Shown: positions 36,955 through 45,435 of the stretch, in pieces
Position numbering within the stretch: the stretch's first letter is position 1
How the letters are laid out: each line of letters starts with the position of its first letter
Origin: Runella sp. MFBS21
GTDB lineage: Bacteria; Bacteroidota; Bacteroidia; Cytophagales; Spirosomataceae
Assembly (NCBI RefSeq): GCF_029433105.1
Contig: NZ_JARNTW010000010.1
Location: 124,001 to 188,000 of the forward strand
DNA: 64,000 bases
Reading direction: 5' to 3'
Position numbers and translations under genes: made by a program
Notes under the pieces: generated by a model
What the model was told of the DNA's origin: nothing
Seen by the model: only the letters and a program-made list of their open reading frames with translations
Database searches by the model: none

Positions 36955-38778
36955 ATGAAAATTTACTGGCGCATTTTACAGTATGCACGCCCTCTAAGCC
37001 GATATGTAGGGCCTTACTTTTTTACTTCATTATTGGGGAGCTTGTTTGGTGTACTCAATTTTACCTTGATTCAACCCCTCTTGGATGTTCTTTTTGGCAA
37101 AGCCCAGATTCCTGCCAAGCTTGTATTTCCAACGTTTAGATTTGATGCTGAGTATCTGGTAGATTTATTTCAATATTATTTTGGAAATGCCATCCAGAAT
37201 TACGGAAAGTTGGGGGCTTTGCAGTTTGTGTGTGGCGCTATCTTGCTTTGTGTTTTTTTAGCTAATGTATTTCGGTATATATCGATTCGCATCATCGAAA
37301 ATTTTAAAGCCCATACGGTGGCCCAACTTCGACAAGCTGTTTTTGACAATGCCATTCGATTGAGCCTTTCTTTTTTTTCCAACGAGCGCAAAGGCGACTT
37401 AATAGCCCGCGTCACTACCGATGTACAAGAAATAGAAAACTCTCTCGGGCGAGCCTTCAGTGCGTTGTTTAAGGAGCTTTTTACCCTGATTTTTTATTTT
37501 GTTACGTTGTTTGCCATGTCGGTAAAGCTGACGTTTTTTACATTGGTGGTGATTCCATTGTCAGGGGTTATTATTGGGAGTTTAGCCAAAAAACTCAAAG
37601 AATCTGCCTCGGAAGTGCAGCAGCGACTCAGTAACATCATCGGCGTGTTGGACGAAACTTTTGGAGGAATTCGGGTGGTGAAAGGATTTAATGCCGAAAA
37701 AGTAATCAAAAAACGGTTTGAAAATGAAAATCAAAGTTATCGTCATGCGCTGCTGAAAATGGTCTTTCGCCAAGAGCTCGCCCCTCCTATGTCAGAGTTT
37801 ATGGGGGTGTCGGTGGTAGCGGGGATTTTATTGTATGGTGGTTCGATGGTTTTGTCCAACAACTTTGAGCTTTCACCTTCTACTTTTGTTACTTACATCA
37901 TTATTTTTTCGCAGGTATTACGTCCAGCTAAAGAGATTTCCAACGCCATCAGCGGAATTCAGCGCGGCGTGGCTTCGGGCGAGCGTATCATGAAACTAAT
38001 AGATACCCCTATTGAAGTAAATGATAAACCAGGAGCTTCCCAAATTCATGGTTTTGAAAATATGATTGAGGTCAAAAATGTGTCTTTTGAGTACGAAAAG
38101 GGCATTCCGGTATTGCAGGATATTTCTTTTAAAATCAAAAAAGGAAAAACCATCGCTTTGGTAGGTTCGTCGGGAGGAGGAAAATCCACCATTGCCGATT
38201 TGATTCCGCGTTTTTATGATCCTACCCAGGGAAAAGTTGAGATTGATGGCGTAGACTTACGAGAGGTAACTACTAAATCGCTCCGCGACCTTATGGGGAT
38301 AGTGACTCAAGAGTCGATTTTATTTAACGATAGCATTTACAACAATATCGCTTTTGGCACTGAAGCTACTGAGGAGCAGGTGATAGCAGCCGCCAAAATC
38401 GCGAATGCGCATCAGTTTATCATTGAGCAAAATGAAGGTTATCAGACCATTATCGGTGACCGAGGTACCAAACTTTCTGGTGGGCAGCGTCAGCGGTTAA
38501 GTATTGCACGAGCTATTCTCAAAAACCCCCCGATATTGATTTTAGATGAGGCCACTTCGGCGCTTGATACCGAATCTGAGAAATTGGTGCAAGAAGCTTT
38601 AACCAATTTAATGAAAAACCGAACTACGCTGGTAATTGCGCACCGTTTGAGTACCATTCAACATGCTGATGAGATTTTGGTATTGAGCGGCGGAAAAATC
38701 ATTGAACGTGGAACGCACGACGATTTGTTGATGGAAGAAAAAGGCTTTTATCGCAAACTCAGTCTGATGCAAAACTAA
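36955..38778 (+). CDS. ABC exporter with fused permease and ATPase (MsbA-like)
   Basis: 607 residues. Six membrane segments in the first 330 residues (type IV exporter fold, ERKGDLIARVTTDVQEIENS being the usual coupling region). The ATPase has Walker A GSSGGGKST near residue 403, Q loop GIVTQESILF, signature LSGGQRQRLSIA near 505, Walker B ILILDEATSALD and the H loop IAHRLSTIQ. Homodimeric exporters of this kind move lipids, lipid A precursors or drugs; which one is not clear. Transcribed from a short-leader promoter and standing alone. Confidence 0.92.
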   Translation: MKIYWRILQYARPLSRYVGPYFFTSLLGSLFGVLNFTLIQPLLDVLFGKAQIPAKLVFPTFRFDAEYLVDLFQYYFGNAIQNYGKLGALQFVCGAILLCVFLANVFRYISIRIIENFKAHTVAQLRQAVFDNAIRLSLSFFSNERKGDLIARVTTDVQEIENSLGRAFSALFKELFTLIFYFVTLFAMSVKLTFFTLVVIPLSGVIIGSLAKKLKESASEVQQRLSNIIGVLDETFGGIRVVKGFNAEKVIKKRFENENQSYRHALLKMVFRQELAPPMSEFMGVSVVAGILLYGGSMVLSNNFELSPSTFVTYIIIFSQVLRPAKEISNAISGIQRGVASGERIMKLIDTPIEVNDKPGASQIHGFENMIEVKNVSFEYEKGIPVLQDISFKIKKGKTIALVGSSGGGKSTIADLIPRFYDPTQGKVEIDGVDLREVTTKSLRDLMGIVTQESILFNDSIYNNIAFGTEATEEQVIAAAKIANAHQFIIEQNEGYQTIIGDRGTKLSGGQRQRLSIARAILKNPPILILDEATSALDTESEKLVQEALTNLMKNRTTLVIAHRLSTIQHADEILVLSGGKIIERGTHDDLLMEEKGFYRKLSLMQN

Positions 38779-38795
38779 TAGAGGAATTCCTAACC

Positions 38796-38876
38796 AGACT
38801 TTCCAAGTTTTGTTTTGTAGATAGATGTAAACTTGGAAAGTCTTTTTGGTTGGTATGAGTTAGACTTTCCAAGTTT
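38796..38876. terminator. Three-arm inverted repeat between convergent genes
   Basis: The 15-mer AGACTTTCCAAGTTT occurs at 38796-38810 and again at 38862-38876, with its exact complement at 38829-38843 between them. The middle arm can therefore pair with either outer arm. The left pair followed by TTTTTGG suits termination of the plus-strand ABC gene; the right pair, which abuts the stop of the metalloprotease gene, suits the minus strand. Confidence 0.8.
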
Positions 38877-39554
38877 TTACAAGATAAACCGCAGTACTTC
38901 GCCATTTTCCGAAAACAAAATATTGCTTAGATAACCAATCCTTGCGTGGCCTTGTTGGTCAAAAACAATTCTCTCAAAAATAGCTTCAATTTCGTAGGCT
39001 TGTACACGCCGATGTATGGGATTGAGTGTGCCGCCGTATTCGCCAGCTTTGGCAAGGGGACTCCACTGTAAATGCGCATCGACGAGGGTGCCGCGTGGCG
39101 ACATAATGCCTGGATTGCCAAGCCCGCGAAAATCAGTAAGCAAAGGATGATCTAGGCCAAGAGCGTGACCAAACTCGTGCGCTGCCGTAGTAGATTGTCC
39201 TAGGTTGTCGGAGGTAATCCAATGCCCCGCGTTGTCTCCTAACCCAAACCCCATGAATGAACGTGTAACATGGTTTTGAGGTTCGATACGTATGAAATTG
39301 TATCTAAAATCCGTGTTTTGATACGCCCATCCAAACGCTTGTTCTAAACTAACTATTTCAAAATCAATTTGAAATTTGATAGAGTAGGGAATGTTATAGA
39401 GTAGGATAATGCCTTGCGGCTCGTGATACATTTGCCGAATTTCTTCGGTGATTTTGGTGGCTATTGTTGCATTTGCTTCACTTCCATAAAAGAAGAATTT
39501 AGCAGAAAGTGTAATGGTCTTGGTTTGTTCGTTAAGAATCGCGAGGGCAGCCAT
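38877..39554 (-). CDS. Metzincin-type zinc metalloprotease without signal peptide
   Basis: 225 residues. The zinc-binding site HEFGHALGLDH (the HExxHxxGxxH metzincin motif) lies near residue 126, and a Met-turn GIMSPRG follows about 20 residues later, as in matrixin/pappalysin relatives. The region before it (IRIEPQNHVTRSFMGFG) supplies the usual edge strand. There is no signal peptide or lipobox (MAALAILNEQTKTITLS), unusual for a secreted protease family. The stop is inside the three-arm repeat. Neighbours are cupin and unknown proteins on the same strand. Substrate unknown; cytosolic action or a non-Sec export route is possible. Confidence 0.82.
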   Translation of the reverse strand: MAALAILNEQTKTITLSAKFFFYGSEANATIATKITEEIRQMYHEPQGIILLYNIPYSIKFQIDFEIVSLEQAFGWAYQNTDFRYNFIRIEPQNHVTRSFMGFGLGDNAGHWITSDNLGQSTTAAHEFGHALGLDHPLLTDFRGLGNPGIMSPRGTLVDAHLQWSPLAKAGEYGGTLNPIHRRVQAYEIEAIFERIVFDQQGHARIGYLSNILFSENGEVLRFIL

Positions 39555-39663
39555 AAGTTATAATATCGATAAGCTACTAAAACTAAGCAGATTCATGTCA
39601 AGTGAAAACGCAATTCATGAACGAAAATGATTCGCAAAAAGATATATAATAATACTATGAGAT

Positions 39664-40350
39664 TTACATCGGCAATTCGATAATGAGGATGATGGCATTG
39701 TTTGACAATGCTTCAAATTCAACTTCCGATATTTGCGAAAGAGCCAAGCCATCACGAGGATGTAATAAACGGTTTTGTACTTCAAATGCCCCCTCAATCA
39801 CAAATACAAATACTCCGTGAGCTTCGTCTAATAAGGGATACGTATCTTGGACGCGACCATCATAACGGCCAATCCACCCTTGGGCTTGGGTTGCAAAAAG
39901 TGGGTTAAGCTGGTTTTTGGTCCTAAAATCAAAAGTGAAATTGTTTGAATGAGGAACAAACGTATCGCTTTGATTTTTAACCCAAATTTGTAAAAAATTG
40001 ATAAGCTCGTCAGAATAGGGATTGGTAATCTTGTAAGTAAACCCTTCAGGGGCATTTAAAATTTGTACTTGACCTGCTTCCAAGATACCTGCTTCTCCTA
40101 AACTATCTTCATATTCTATCGCTCCTACCAAAGGCAACAAAATAACGTCCATGTTTTCCTCAACTTGTAGGGAAAGGCTCTTTTGGCTGGCGAGGGTATC
40201 GTCATTAAAAACCTGTAGTGCGCCGAAAGGCTGACGATGCTCTACACGGTATTCTCCAAAATTGAAAGTATGAAAACTGCGAAACCAATCTACTTCAGAA
40301 CGGCCGCGTTGATCCGCCAAAAAAATGGTAGCTTCAGGTTGGGAAATCAT
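39664..40350 (-). CDS. Pirin-like bicupin protein
   Basis: 228 residues. The N-terminal half has pirin/YhhW-type features: RGRSEVDWFRSFHTFNFGEY, FGALQVFNDDTLA, EAGQVQILNAPEGFTYKITN. The second half repeats a cupin-like strand pattern (HGVFVFVIEGAFEVQNRLLHPRDGLALS). The usual metal ligand cluster of pirins (HPHRGFET) is not visible; EHRQPFGALQ stands in its place, so metal binding may be lost. Its start overlaps the stop of the upstream gene by 4 bp, implying coupled translation. Confidence 0.75.
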   Translation of the reverse strand: MISQPEATIFLADQRGRSEVDWFRSFHTFNFGEYRVEHRQPFGALQVFNDDTLASQKSLSLQVEENMDVILLPLVGAIEYEDSLGEAGILEAGQVQILNAPEGFTYKITNPYSDELINFLQIWVKNQSDTFVPHSNNFTFDFRTKNQLNPLFATQAQGWIGRYDGRVQDTYPLLDEAHGVFVFVIEGAFEVQNRLLHPRDGLALSQISEVEFEALSNNAIILIIELPM

Positions 40351-40868
40351 AGGGTAAGTGCTTTTTGAAAAAATGAAATACTTAGATTAGGTTGTAAATC
40401 AATAATGTCTGTAGCAACATCTATGCCATTTTTGATTGCTTCAGTTTGATTTCCATAGGCAACCAAAAGATGGTCGCCTATGGAATCAATCCAAGTAAGA
40501 GGTTCACTATAAAAATAAATAGCGACTTTGTGTTCGGCTTTATTTTGAACGTGAGAATGGATAAGCTCAAATTTAAAACGCTTAAATGAAAGACACAACT
40601 TCCCATGTACATTGACTATCTCTGGCATGATATCTTTTAGTTGCTTGAGATATCCAATAGCTGCTGTACTCACCATACCATGAATTTGGTGGGCTTGGGG
40701 AATATTATCTTCTAAAGCCTTTAAAGTTTTGTATTGTCCCTCAGGGTCAAAGTATTGTGCTCTCATAAAAAACTCTAGATAAGTGTCGTCAAACACGAAC
40801 TTGTCCCATGCTTTTTGGGAAGAAGCATCAATCACTTTTCGATAACATAAACTGATAATGCCTTTCAT
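40347..40868 (-). CDS. Hypothetical protein coupled to pirin-like gene
   Basis: 173 residues, not recognised. No signal peptide or membrane helix. Predicted mixed alpha/beta content with segments LIHSHVQNKAEHKVAIYFYS and WIDSIGDHLLVAYGNQTEAI. The 4-bp overlap (ATGA) with the downstream pirin-like gene suggests that the two products act together. It starts 4 bp beyond the stop of the intradiol dioxygenase-like gene, so all three are probably one transcript. Confidence 0.65.
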   Translation of the reverse strand: MKGIISLCYRKVIDASSQKAWDKFVFDDTYLEFFMRAQYFDPEGQYKTLKALEDNIPQAHQIHGMVSTAAIGYLKQLKDIMPEIVNVHGKLCLSFKRFKFELIHSHVQNKAEHKVAIYFYSEPLTWIDSIGDHLLVAYGNQTEAIKNGIDVATDIIDLQPNLSISFFQKALTL

Positions 40869-40871
40869 GGT

Positions 40872-41612
40872 TTAGGCGCTTACTACTATAGTGTGAGTGA
40901 GGGCATATCCGTTGGCGACGCTACCTGTCACGGTAGCTAATTCGTTGGTATAACCATCGCTAAATACATTGTCTCTTTCGTTGGTAGTGTCGGCTTTTCC
41001 TTTGGTGTAAAAATTAGTAGCCGTCGTAAACACAGTATCGCATACCGTGGCAGGAAAAGCAATCTGGGTTACTAATAATGATTTGCCACTAGCGTTATAA
41101 ATATGAACATGGATATGCACGGCTCTTCCCGAATACCATCCCGGAAAAATCGTTGTGAAAGAGACTGCCCCACTAGCATCAGTAGTTTGGCGACCTCTCA
41201 AGAAGTGTACCGAAGTATAATTGGTACTTTGCATGCCTGTACCACCGTATTCAGAATAATTGCCATCTTTATCGCAATGCCAAATATCTACTATGGCTCC
41301 TTCTAAAGCTGCGCAACTGGTATTTTTGTTTTTGATAGTAATAGCCACAGTCATCGGAAGACCCGTACGGTCTGAGCGAATGTCTTTCATGACAAGCGAG
41401 CTAGGAGTTTTGGTAGGGAAGGGACCTTCGGTTTCGGAGGGAGTCACGTCGCAGGTGCCGCCCGTAGTTCCATTGGTGGAGCCTTGGTTAGTAGTAGTGC
41501 CTCCAGTAGTAGTGGGGTCAACGCTGTCTTTGCTGCAAGCTCCTACCAATGGGGCTACGGTAGCGATTCCTAATACTGATAAGCTTCTTTTCAAAAATTC
41601 CTTACGTTCCAT
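40872..41612 (-). CDS. Exported intradiol ring-cleavage dioxygenase-like lipoprotein
   Basis: 246 residues. Signal with Tat-like or Sec features (ERKEFLKRSLSVLG) and lipobox GACS (Cys about residue 26), then a Thr/Gly-rich linker to residue 55. The catalytic domain shows VTPSETEGPFPT (start of the intradiol fold), IWHCDKDGNYSEY (first Tyr ligand), FPGWYSGRAVHIHVHIY (second Tyr and the His-x-His iron ligands). All four Fe(III) ligands seem intact. Cytosolic relatives open catechol or hydroxyquinol; exported versions are common in Bacteroidota but their substrates are poorly known. First gene of the operon with the two genes downstream. Confidence 0.85.
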   Translation of the reverse strand: MERKEFLKRSLSVLGIATVAPLVGACSKDSVDPTTTGGTTTNQGSTNGTTGGTCDVTPSETEGPFPTKTPSSLVMKDIRSDRTGLPMTVAITIKNKNTSCAALEGAIVDIWHCDKDGNYSEYGGTGMQSTNYTSVHFLRGRQTTDASGAVSFTTIFPGWYSGRAVHIHVHIYNASGKSLLVTQIAFPATVCDTVFTTATNFYTKGKADTTNERDNVFSDGYTNELATVTGSVANGYALTHTIVVSA

Positions 41613-41730
41613 GTTCTTAGTGTTTATTGGGAGATGTGATTGTGTTTCACTTACTAATACGTTGGAGACTCTGATGACGTTGTATCGTGGCTCCCAATTG
41701 AGGTAAATGACGTTTTTTTTGCGGTGAATT

Positions 41731-43068
41731 TTACTTTATGGCAGGTGCTTTGACCACTAAATCACGCACCGATTTTTGGTCTAATGGACGATTGGAGGCT
41801 TCGGTTTCGGCCGATAGACGAGCTTGTGTGGTAGTAGCAAAGCTCCCTGTTTGAATATAAGCCAAAGCACTAGCGAGGCAGCTTTCGAGCGGGTCGCCCC
41901 AGTTTTTATCGAGTCCATCGGCTACGTCGGCATCCACTGCGATCCCACTATAGTAATCCCCCACATTCTTGGCGTTGACTGTTTTGAAGGCTATGGGAGC
42001 TATGACATAATCCATCACTTCAAAACCATACATTCCAACGGGTTTGCCGTGGGTGGTTTTGCCGATGGTTTTCACGTCGAGGTAAGGTTTGAGATTGTTG
42101 ATGAGTAACTCCGACGCGGAGGCCGATGCGGCTGAGGTAATAAAAAATATCCGTGAGAGATTGAGCGAACCTGTTTTTGAGAATCGGATGGTTTCGTTCC
42201 AAGCCGAAAGTTTGGTATTGTGAAGATAGCTAAACATCACCGACGATCGACTAACCGAACTAGGAGCAAGGGCATTGGCAAGCATGGTTTGGGTGTCTAC
42301 ATCTCCGCCTCCATTGTAGCGTAAGTCTACAATCATTTCATTGACACCCGCCGCTTCGAAAGTGCTTAATACAGTTTTGAGTTCGTTTTGAGATGGTGTT
42401 CCTGTAAAACTATTAAACACAAAATACCCTACCTTTTTGCCTGCTACTTCATATACTTTATTATACAATACCGTATTGAGCGTATAGGTGGCGGTCGTAA
42501 GTGGGGTTGTCACAGTACTACCGTCAGGTTTTTGGAAACCAAATGTAGTGGAAGTCGCTTCATAAAAAGCACTTATGAGGGCATCGTCCGAAAGGGATTT
42601 GACAGATTGCCCGTTGACAGTGGTGAGTTTCCAGCCGCGTTCGATACCTGCTTTTCCCGCTGGCGATTGGGCATAGACATACCTTACTCTTAGGTCGTTG
42701 TTGGCATCATATTTAATCCAAAACCCAAAGTCGCTCGTTTCGCCATCGGAAAAATAACTGTTGAACGAGCTCGCTTTTTCTACAAAAGACCATTGGTCGA
42801 GCGGTTGATAAGCCCGGAGTGCATCCATTTCACTTTCGGGAGTAGCATAAGAGCGAGGATTGAAGTTGGAAGGAAGTTTATCATACCACAGGTAGACATC
42901 CTGCATGTACGCCCATAGAGAATCGCGAATGTCGGCGCTAGTAGTGGTAGTAGTGGTAGTAGTGGTGGGTGTTGTATTTTGGGGGGCGGGATCGTTTTGT
43001 TTGCAACTCACTACCATCAAAGCGAAGGCTATCAAACTCCCCACGGTGAATTTTGCAATGTTACTCAT
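41731..43068 (-). CDS. S41-family peptidase lipoprotein (C-terminal processing type)
   Basis: 445 residues. Lipoprotein signal (lipobox VVSC, Cys about residue 22), a Thr-run linker (nine Thr, residues 34-44), an N-terminal helical part (DSLWAYMQDVYLWYDKLP), a PDZ domain (about 100-190; RYVYAQSPAGKAGIERGWKL) and the S41 catalytic domain. The nucleophile is likely the Ser in SAASASASELLINNL near residue 315 and the Lys in GKTTHGKPVG near 340. It resembles the PorU-independent S41 peptidases of Bacteroidota that digest surface peptides. It stands alone, with 118 bp to the next gene. Confidence 0.88.
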   Translation of the reverse strand: MSNIAKFTVGSLIAFALMVVSCKQNDPAPQNTTPTTTTTTTTTSADIRDSLWAYMQDVYLWYDKLPSNFNPRSYATPESEMDALRAYQPLDQWSFVEKASSFNSYFSDGETSDFGFWIKYDANNDLRVRYVYAQSPAGKAGIERGWKLTTVNGQSVKSLSDDALISAFYEATSTTFGFQKPDGSTVTTPLTTATYTLNTVLYNKVYEVAGKKVGYFVFNSFTGTPSQNELKTVLSTFEAAGVNEMIVDLRYNGGGDVDTQTMLANALAPSSVSRSSVMFSYLHNTKLSAWNETIRFSKTGSLNLSRIFFITSAASASASELLINNLKPYLDVKTIGKTTHGKPVGMYGFEVMDYVIAPIAFKTVNAKNVGDYYSGIAVDADVADGLDKNWGDPLESCLASALAYIQTGSFATTTQARLSAETEASNRPLDQKSVRDLVVKAPAIK

Positions 43069-43283
43069 TGTCTGTTTTTAGTTTAAAGTGGAAGAAAAAC
43101 AGGGAGAGCTATGGCAAATTCAAATAGAGAATAAGGGTAAAAGCGATTGACAAAACTTATAAAAATTGTCTTTTGACAATACACAGTACGCAAGGTCACA
43201 GTCGGGCGTTGCTAATGGTAATTATTTTTAGAAAAGCCTTCCTAAAACAAACAGATAATCACAAATGATGTATTCTTGAGATT

Positions 43284-43982
43284 TTAGGTTTGAAAACGTT
43301 TGAGAAAATCGGCTTCGTAACTTGCACTTATGGGAATTTCTTCGCCTTGGAGCATGATCATTTTGTTACGAACAGATTCAATCCGTTTGAAAGGGACGAT
43401 AAAAGACCGATGCACCCGCATAAAATCCGCAGCAGGGAGTTTTTCTACCATTGTTTTCATGGTCATGCGGGCTACGATTGGTTTGCCAGTATCAAGGTGG
43501 ATTTTGAGATAATCGTCCAAACCTTCGATAAATAAAATCTCAGCAAAAGCAATCTTATAGACCCGATAATCGGCCTTGATAAACAAATACTGAGGCGTTT
43601 CGGGTATGGAGGATGCATTTTTAAGAAATTGATGATAATCTTTAGCTTTATGTGCAGCCTGTATGAAACGTTCGAAAGTAAAAGGTTTCAATAAATAATC
43701 AACAGCATTGAGATTGAAGCCTTCTACCGCGTACTCTGCATAAGCCGTAGTGAAAATGACCATTGCTTCTTTGGGCAGGTTTTTATAAAAATCAATACCC
43801 GACATAGACGGCATATTAATATCCAAAAAAATCAAATCTACCTCCTGATTGGTAAGGTGAGCGAGGGCTTCGTCGGTACGCAAAAATGTTTTTTCAAGGG
43901 TAATAAAATCCACTTGACCACAAAAGTGTTTGATAACCCGTAAAGCAGGAGGTTCGTCGTCTATAGCAACAGTTTTGAGCAT
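43284..43982 (-). CDS. LytTR-type response regulator
   Basis: 232 residues. Receiver domain at 1-115 (TVAIDDEPPALRV, phospho-Asp in LIFLDINMPSMSG, Lys in YLLKPFT) and a LytTR DNA-binding domain at 135-232 (FIKADYRVYKIAFAEILFIEG, FMRVHRSFIVPFKRIESV). Typical partner of LytS kinases; the kinase gene is 214 bp upstream on the same strand, with REP-like repeats between them. Confidence 0.93.
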   Translation of the reverse strand: MLKTVAIDDEPPALRVIKHFCGQVDFITLEKTFLRTDEALAHLTNQEVDLIFLDINMPSMSGIDFYKNLPKEAMVIFTTAYAEYAVEGFNLNAVDYLLKPFTFERFIQAAHKAKDYHQFLKNASSIPETPQYLFIKADYRVYKIAFAEILFIEGLDDYLKIHLDTGKPIVARMTMKTMVEKLPAADFMRVHRSFIVPFKRIESVRNKMIMLQGEEIPISASYEADFLKRFQT

Positions 43983-43984
43983 AT

Positions 43985-44150
43985 TGTAGCACAGGCTACC
44001 AGCCTGTCAATAAGTTTTTTAAATGCCAATAAATATGTAGCACATGCTACCAGCCTGTCAATAAGTTTTTTAAATGCCAATAAATATGTAGCACAGGCTA
44101 CCAGCCTGTAAATGAATTATAATATAATACAATCTACCAGTCTGTAAATA
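43985..44150. repeat. REP-like tandem repeats, 51-bp unit
   Basis: A unit of 51 bp starts at 43985, 44036 and 44087 (third copy truncated after about 27 bp), and a decayed fourth copy (ATCTACCAGTCTGTAAATAAA) ends near 44150. Each unit contains the hairpin ACAGGCTACCAGCCTGT, preceded by GTAGC. Units 1 and 2 differ by a single base (ACAGGCT to ACATGCT). Sequences of this type (GTAGCACAGGCT...AGCCTGT) are known as REP-like elements linked to Y1/RAYT transposases in several phyla. Confidence 0.85.
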
Positions 44151-44196
44151 AATTTCACACGCGTCAGCCCATCAGTGAATCGTTATAAAAAACGTA

Positions 44197-45267
44197 TCAA
44201 CCCAACTCCAACGTCAACTCTACCGTAAAATCCTCCTCAGTTTCATTAACAACCAATAAGTTTTTGTTAGGATACAGCAACCCTAGTCTTGTTTTGGTGT
44301 TTTCAATACCAATACCGCTAGAGGTTTCTTCGTCATGAAATCTCCTTACTTTTTTGTTGAAAGTATGTAAATGTAAAATACTTTTTTCAATCGAAACATG
44401 AACCTTCACAATTGATTTTTCTTGGGGATTGATACCGTATTTAAAAGTATTTTCGATAAAAGAAATCAAAATGAGCGGTGCAATTTGGAGGCCATTAGGA
44501 TTTCCTTGGCTTTTAAAATCAATATCGGCGGTTTCGTCGAGGCGTAGTTGTTGGAGAGCTACGTAATTTTCAATGTATTCAAGTTCTTTAGCCAAAGGCA
44601 CTTTTTCGGTATCTGCCTCACGCATCACATACCGCATCAAAGCGGCGAGTTTTACGACTACATCGGCAGTACGGGGCGACTGCTCAATCGCCAGTGAATA
44701 GATTGTATTGAGCGTATTGAACAAAAAATGAGGATTGATTTGGGCTTTCAAAAACGAAAGCTTGGTGTTTAGATTTTCGCGTTCGGTTTGGCGGAGTCGC
44801 TCGTTGATTTGAAGAGAAAGAGACACAAAAATGCCCACTAAAAACAAAAACAAGGCATGACTCAATTCAAACCCCACAGGAGGTTTTTGTTGATGTGTGG
44901 GGGGGGCGGGGGGCGGGGAAAAGTGAGGTGAGGGCGGCAGTGGCACCTCCAAGTGAGTATTAGTTTCTAAAATATCTTGTCTATCTATCGACAATAACAT
45001 GCCGACGATAATCCCAAACGAAACGCCTATACTCAGGGCATAATAAATATATTTTTGGGTAAAATAAAACTTAGGGATAAGCACATAATAGTTGAGATAA
45101 AAAAAACTCAACATCAGGATATACGCAAAAAGATTGGTGCGTTCATGGGGGTTGTGGGCCACTTGCGCTATTTGACGCAGACCATTAGGGGCAAATAGAT
45201 AAGGCAAAACCAAAAACGATATTCCCAATAATAAATGGATACCTATACGCCAAAAGGGGCTTTTCAT
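44197..45267 (-). CDS. LytS-type sensor histidine kinase
   Basis: 356 residues. Two pairs of membrane helices in residues 1-150, with an intervening proline-rich loop (PLPPSPHFSPPPAPPT, about residues 110-125) that lies in a run of G8CG6CG4 on the other strand. The His_kinase motif NPHFLFNTLNTIYSLAIEQ is near residue 190 and the HATPase N box SFIENTFKYGINP near 270, G box SSGIGIENTKTRLGLLY near 315. Cognate partner is the LytTR regulator downstream. Signal unknown. Confidence 0.92.
   Translation of the reverse strand: MKSPFWRIGIHLLLGISFLVLPYLFAPNGLRQIAQVAHNPHERTNLFAYILMLSFFYLNYYVLIPKFYFTQKYIYYALSIGVSFGIIVGMLLSIDRQDILETNTHLEVPLPPSPHFSPPPAPPTHQQKPPVGFELSHALFLFLVGIFVSLSLQINERLRQTERENLNTKLSFLKAQINPHFLFNTLNTIYSLAIEQSPRTADVVVKLAALMRYVMREADTEKVPLAKELEYIENYVALQQLRLDETADIDFKSQGNPNGLQIAPLILISFIENTFKYGINPQEKSIVKVHVSIEKSILHLHTFNKKVRRFHDEETSSGIGIENTKTRLGLLYPNKNLLVVNETEEDFTVELTLELG
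44899..44918 (+). other. G-rich tract (G8CG6CG4), G-quadruplex candidate
   Basis: Twenty consecutive bases of G interrupted only by two C residues. It encodes the proline-rich loop of the LytS kinase on the opposite strand. A homopolymer of eight is a candidate for slippage (phase variation) and for G4 folding of the template strand. Confidence 0.6.
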
Positions 45268-45435
45268 GTGTAAATATTTTAAAAAGGGAAATTACAAAAC
45301 AAAACCGCTTCCTAAAAATGATTGCGGTATTTGCCTAGAAAGTGTCGGTAGATAAGTAATTATAGACTATTTTGGGGTTTTAAAACTATTTCTTACGTTA
45401 TTATTCAATACCCACTTAAACTATCTTTGAGTTTT

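Noticed and set aside
43985-44150. CRISPR-like array
   Set aside because: The 51-bp units follow each other directly without unique spacers, contain an internal hairpin, and no cas gene is nearby; a REP-type repeat fits.
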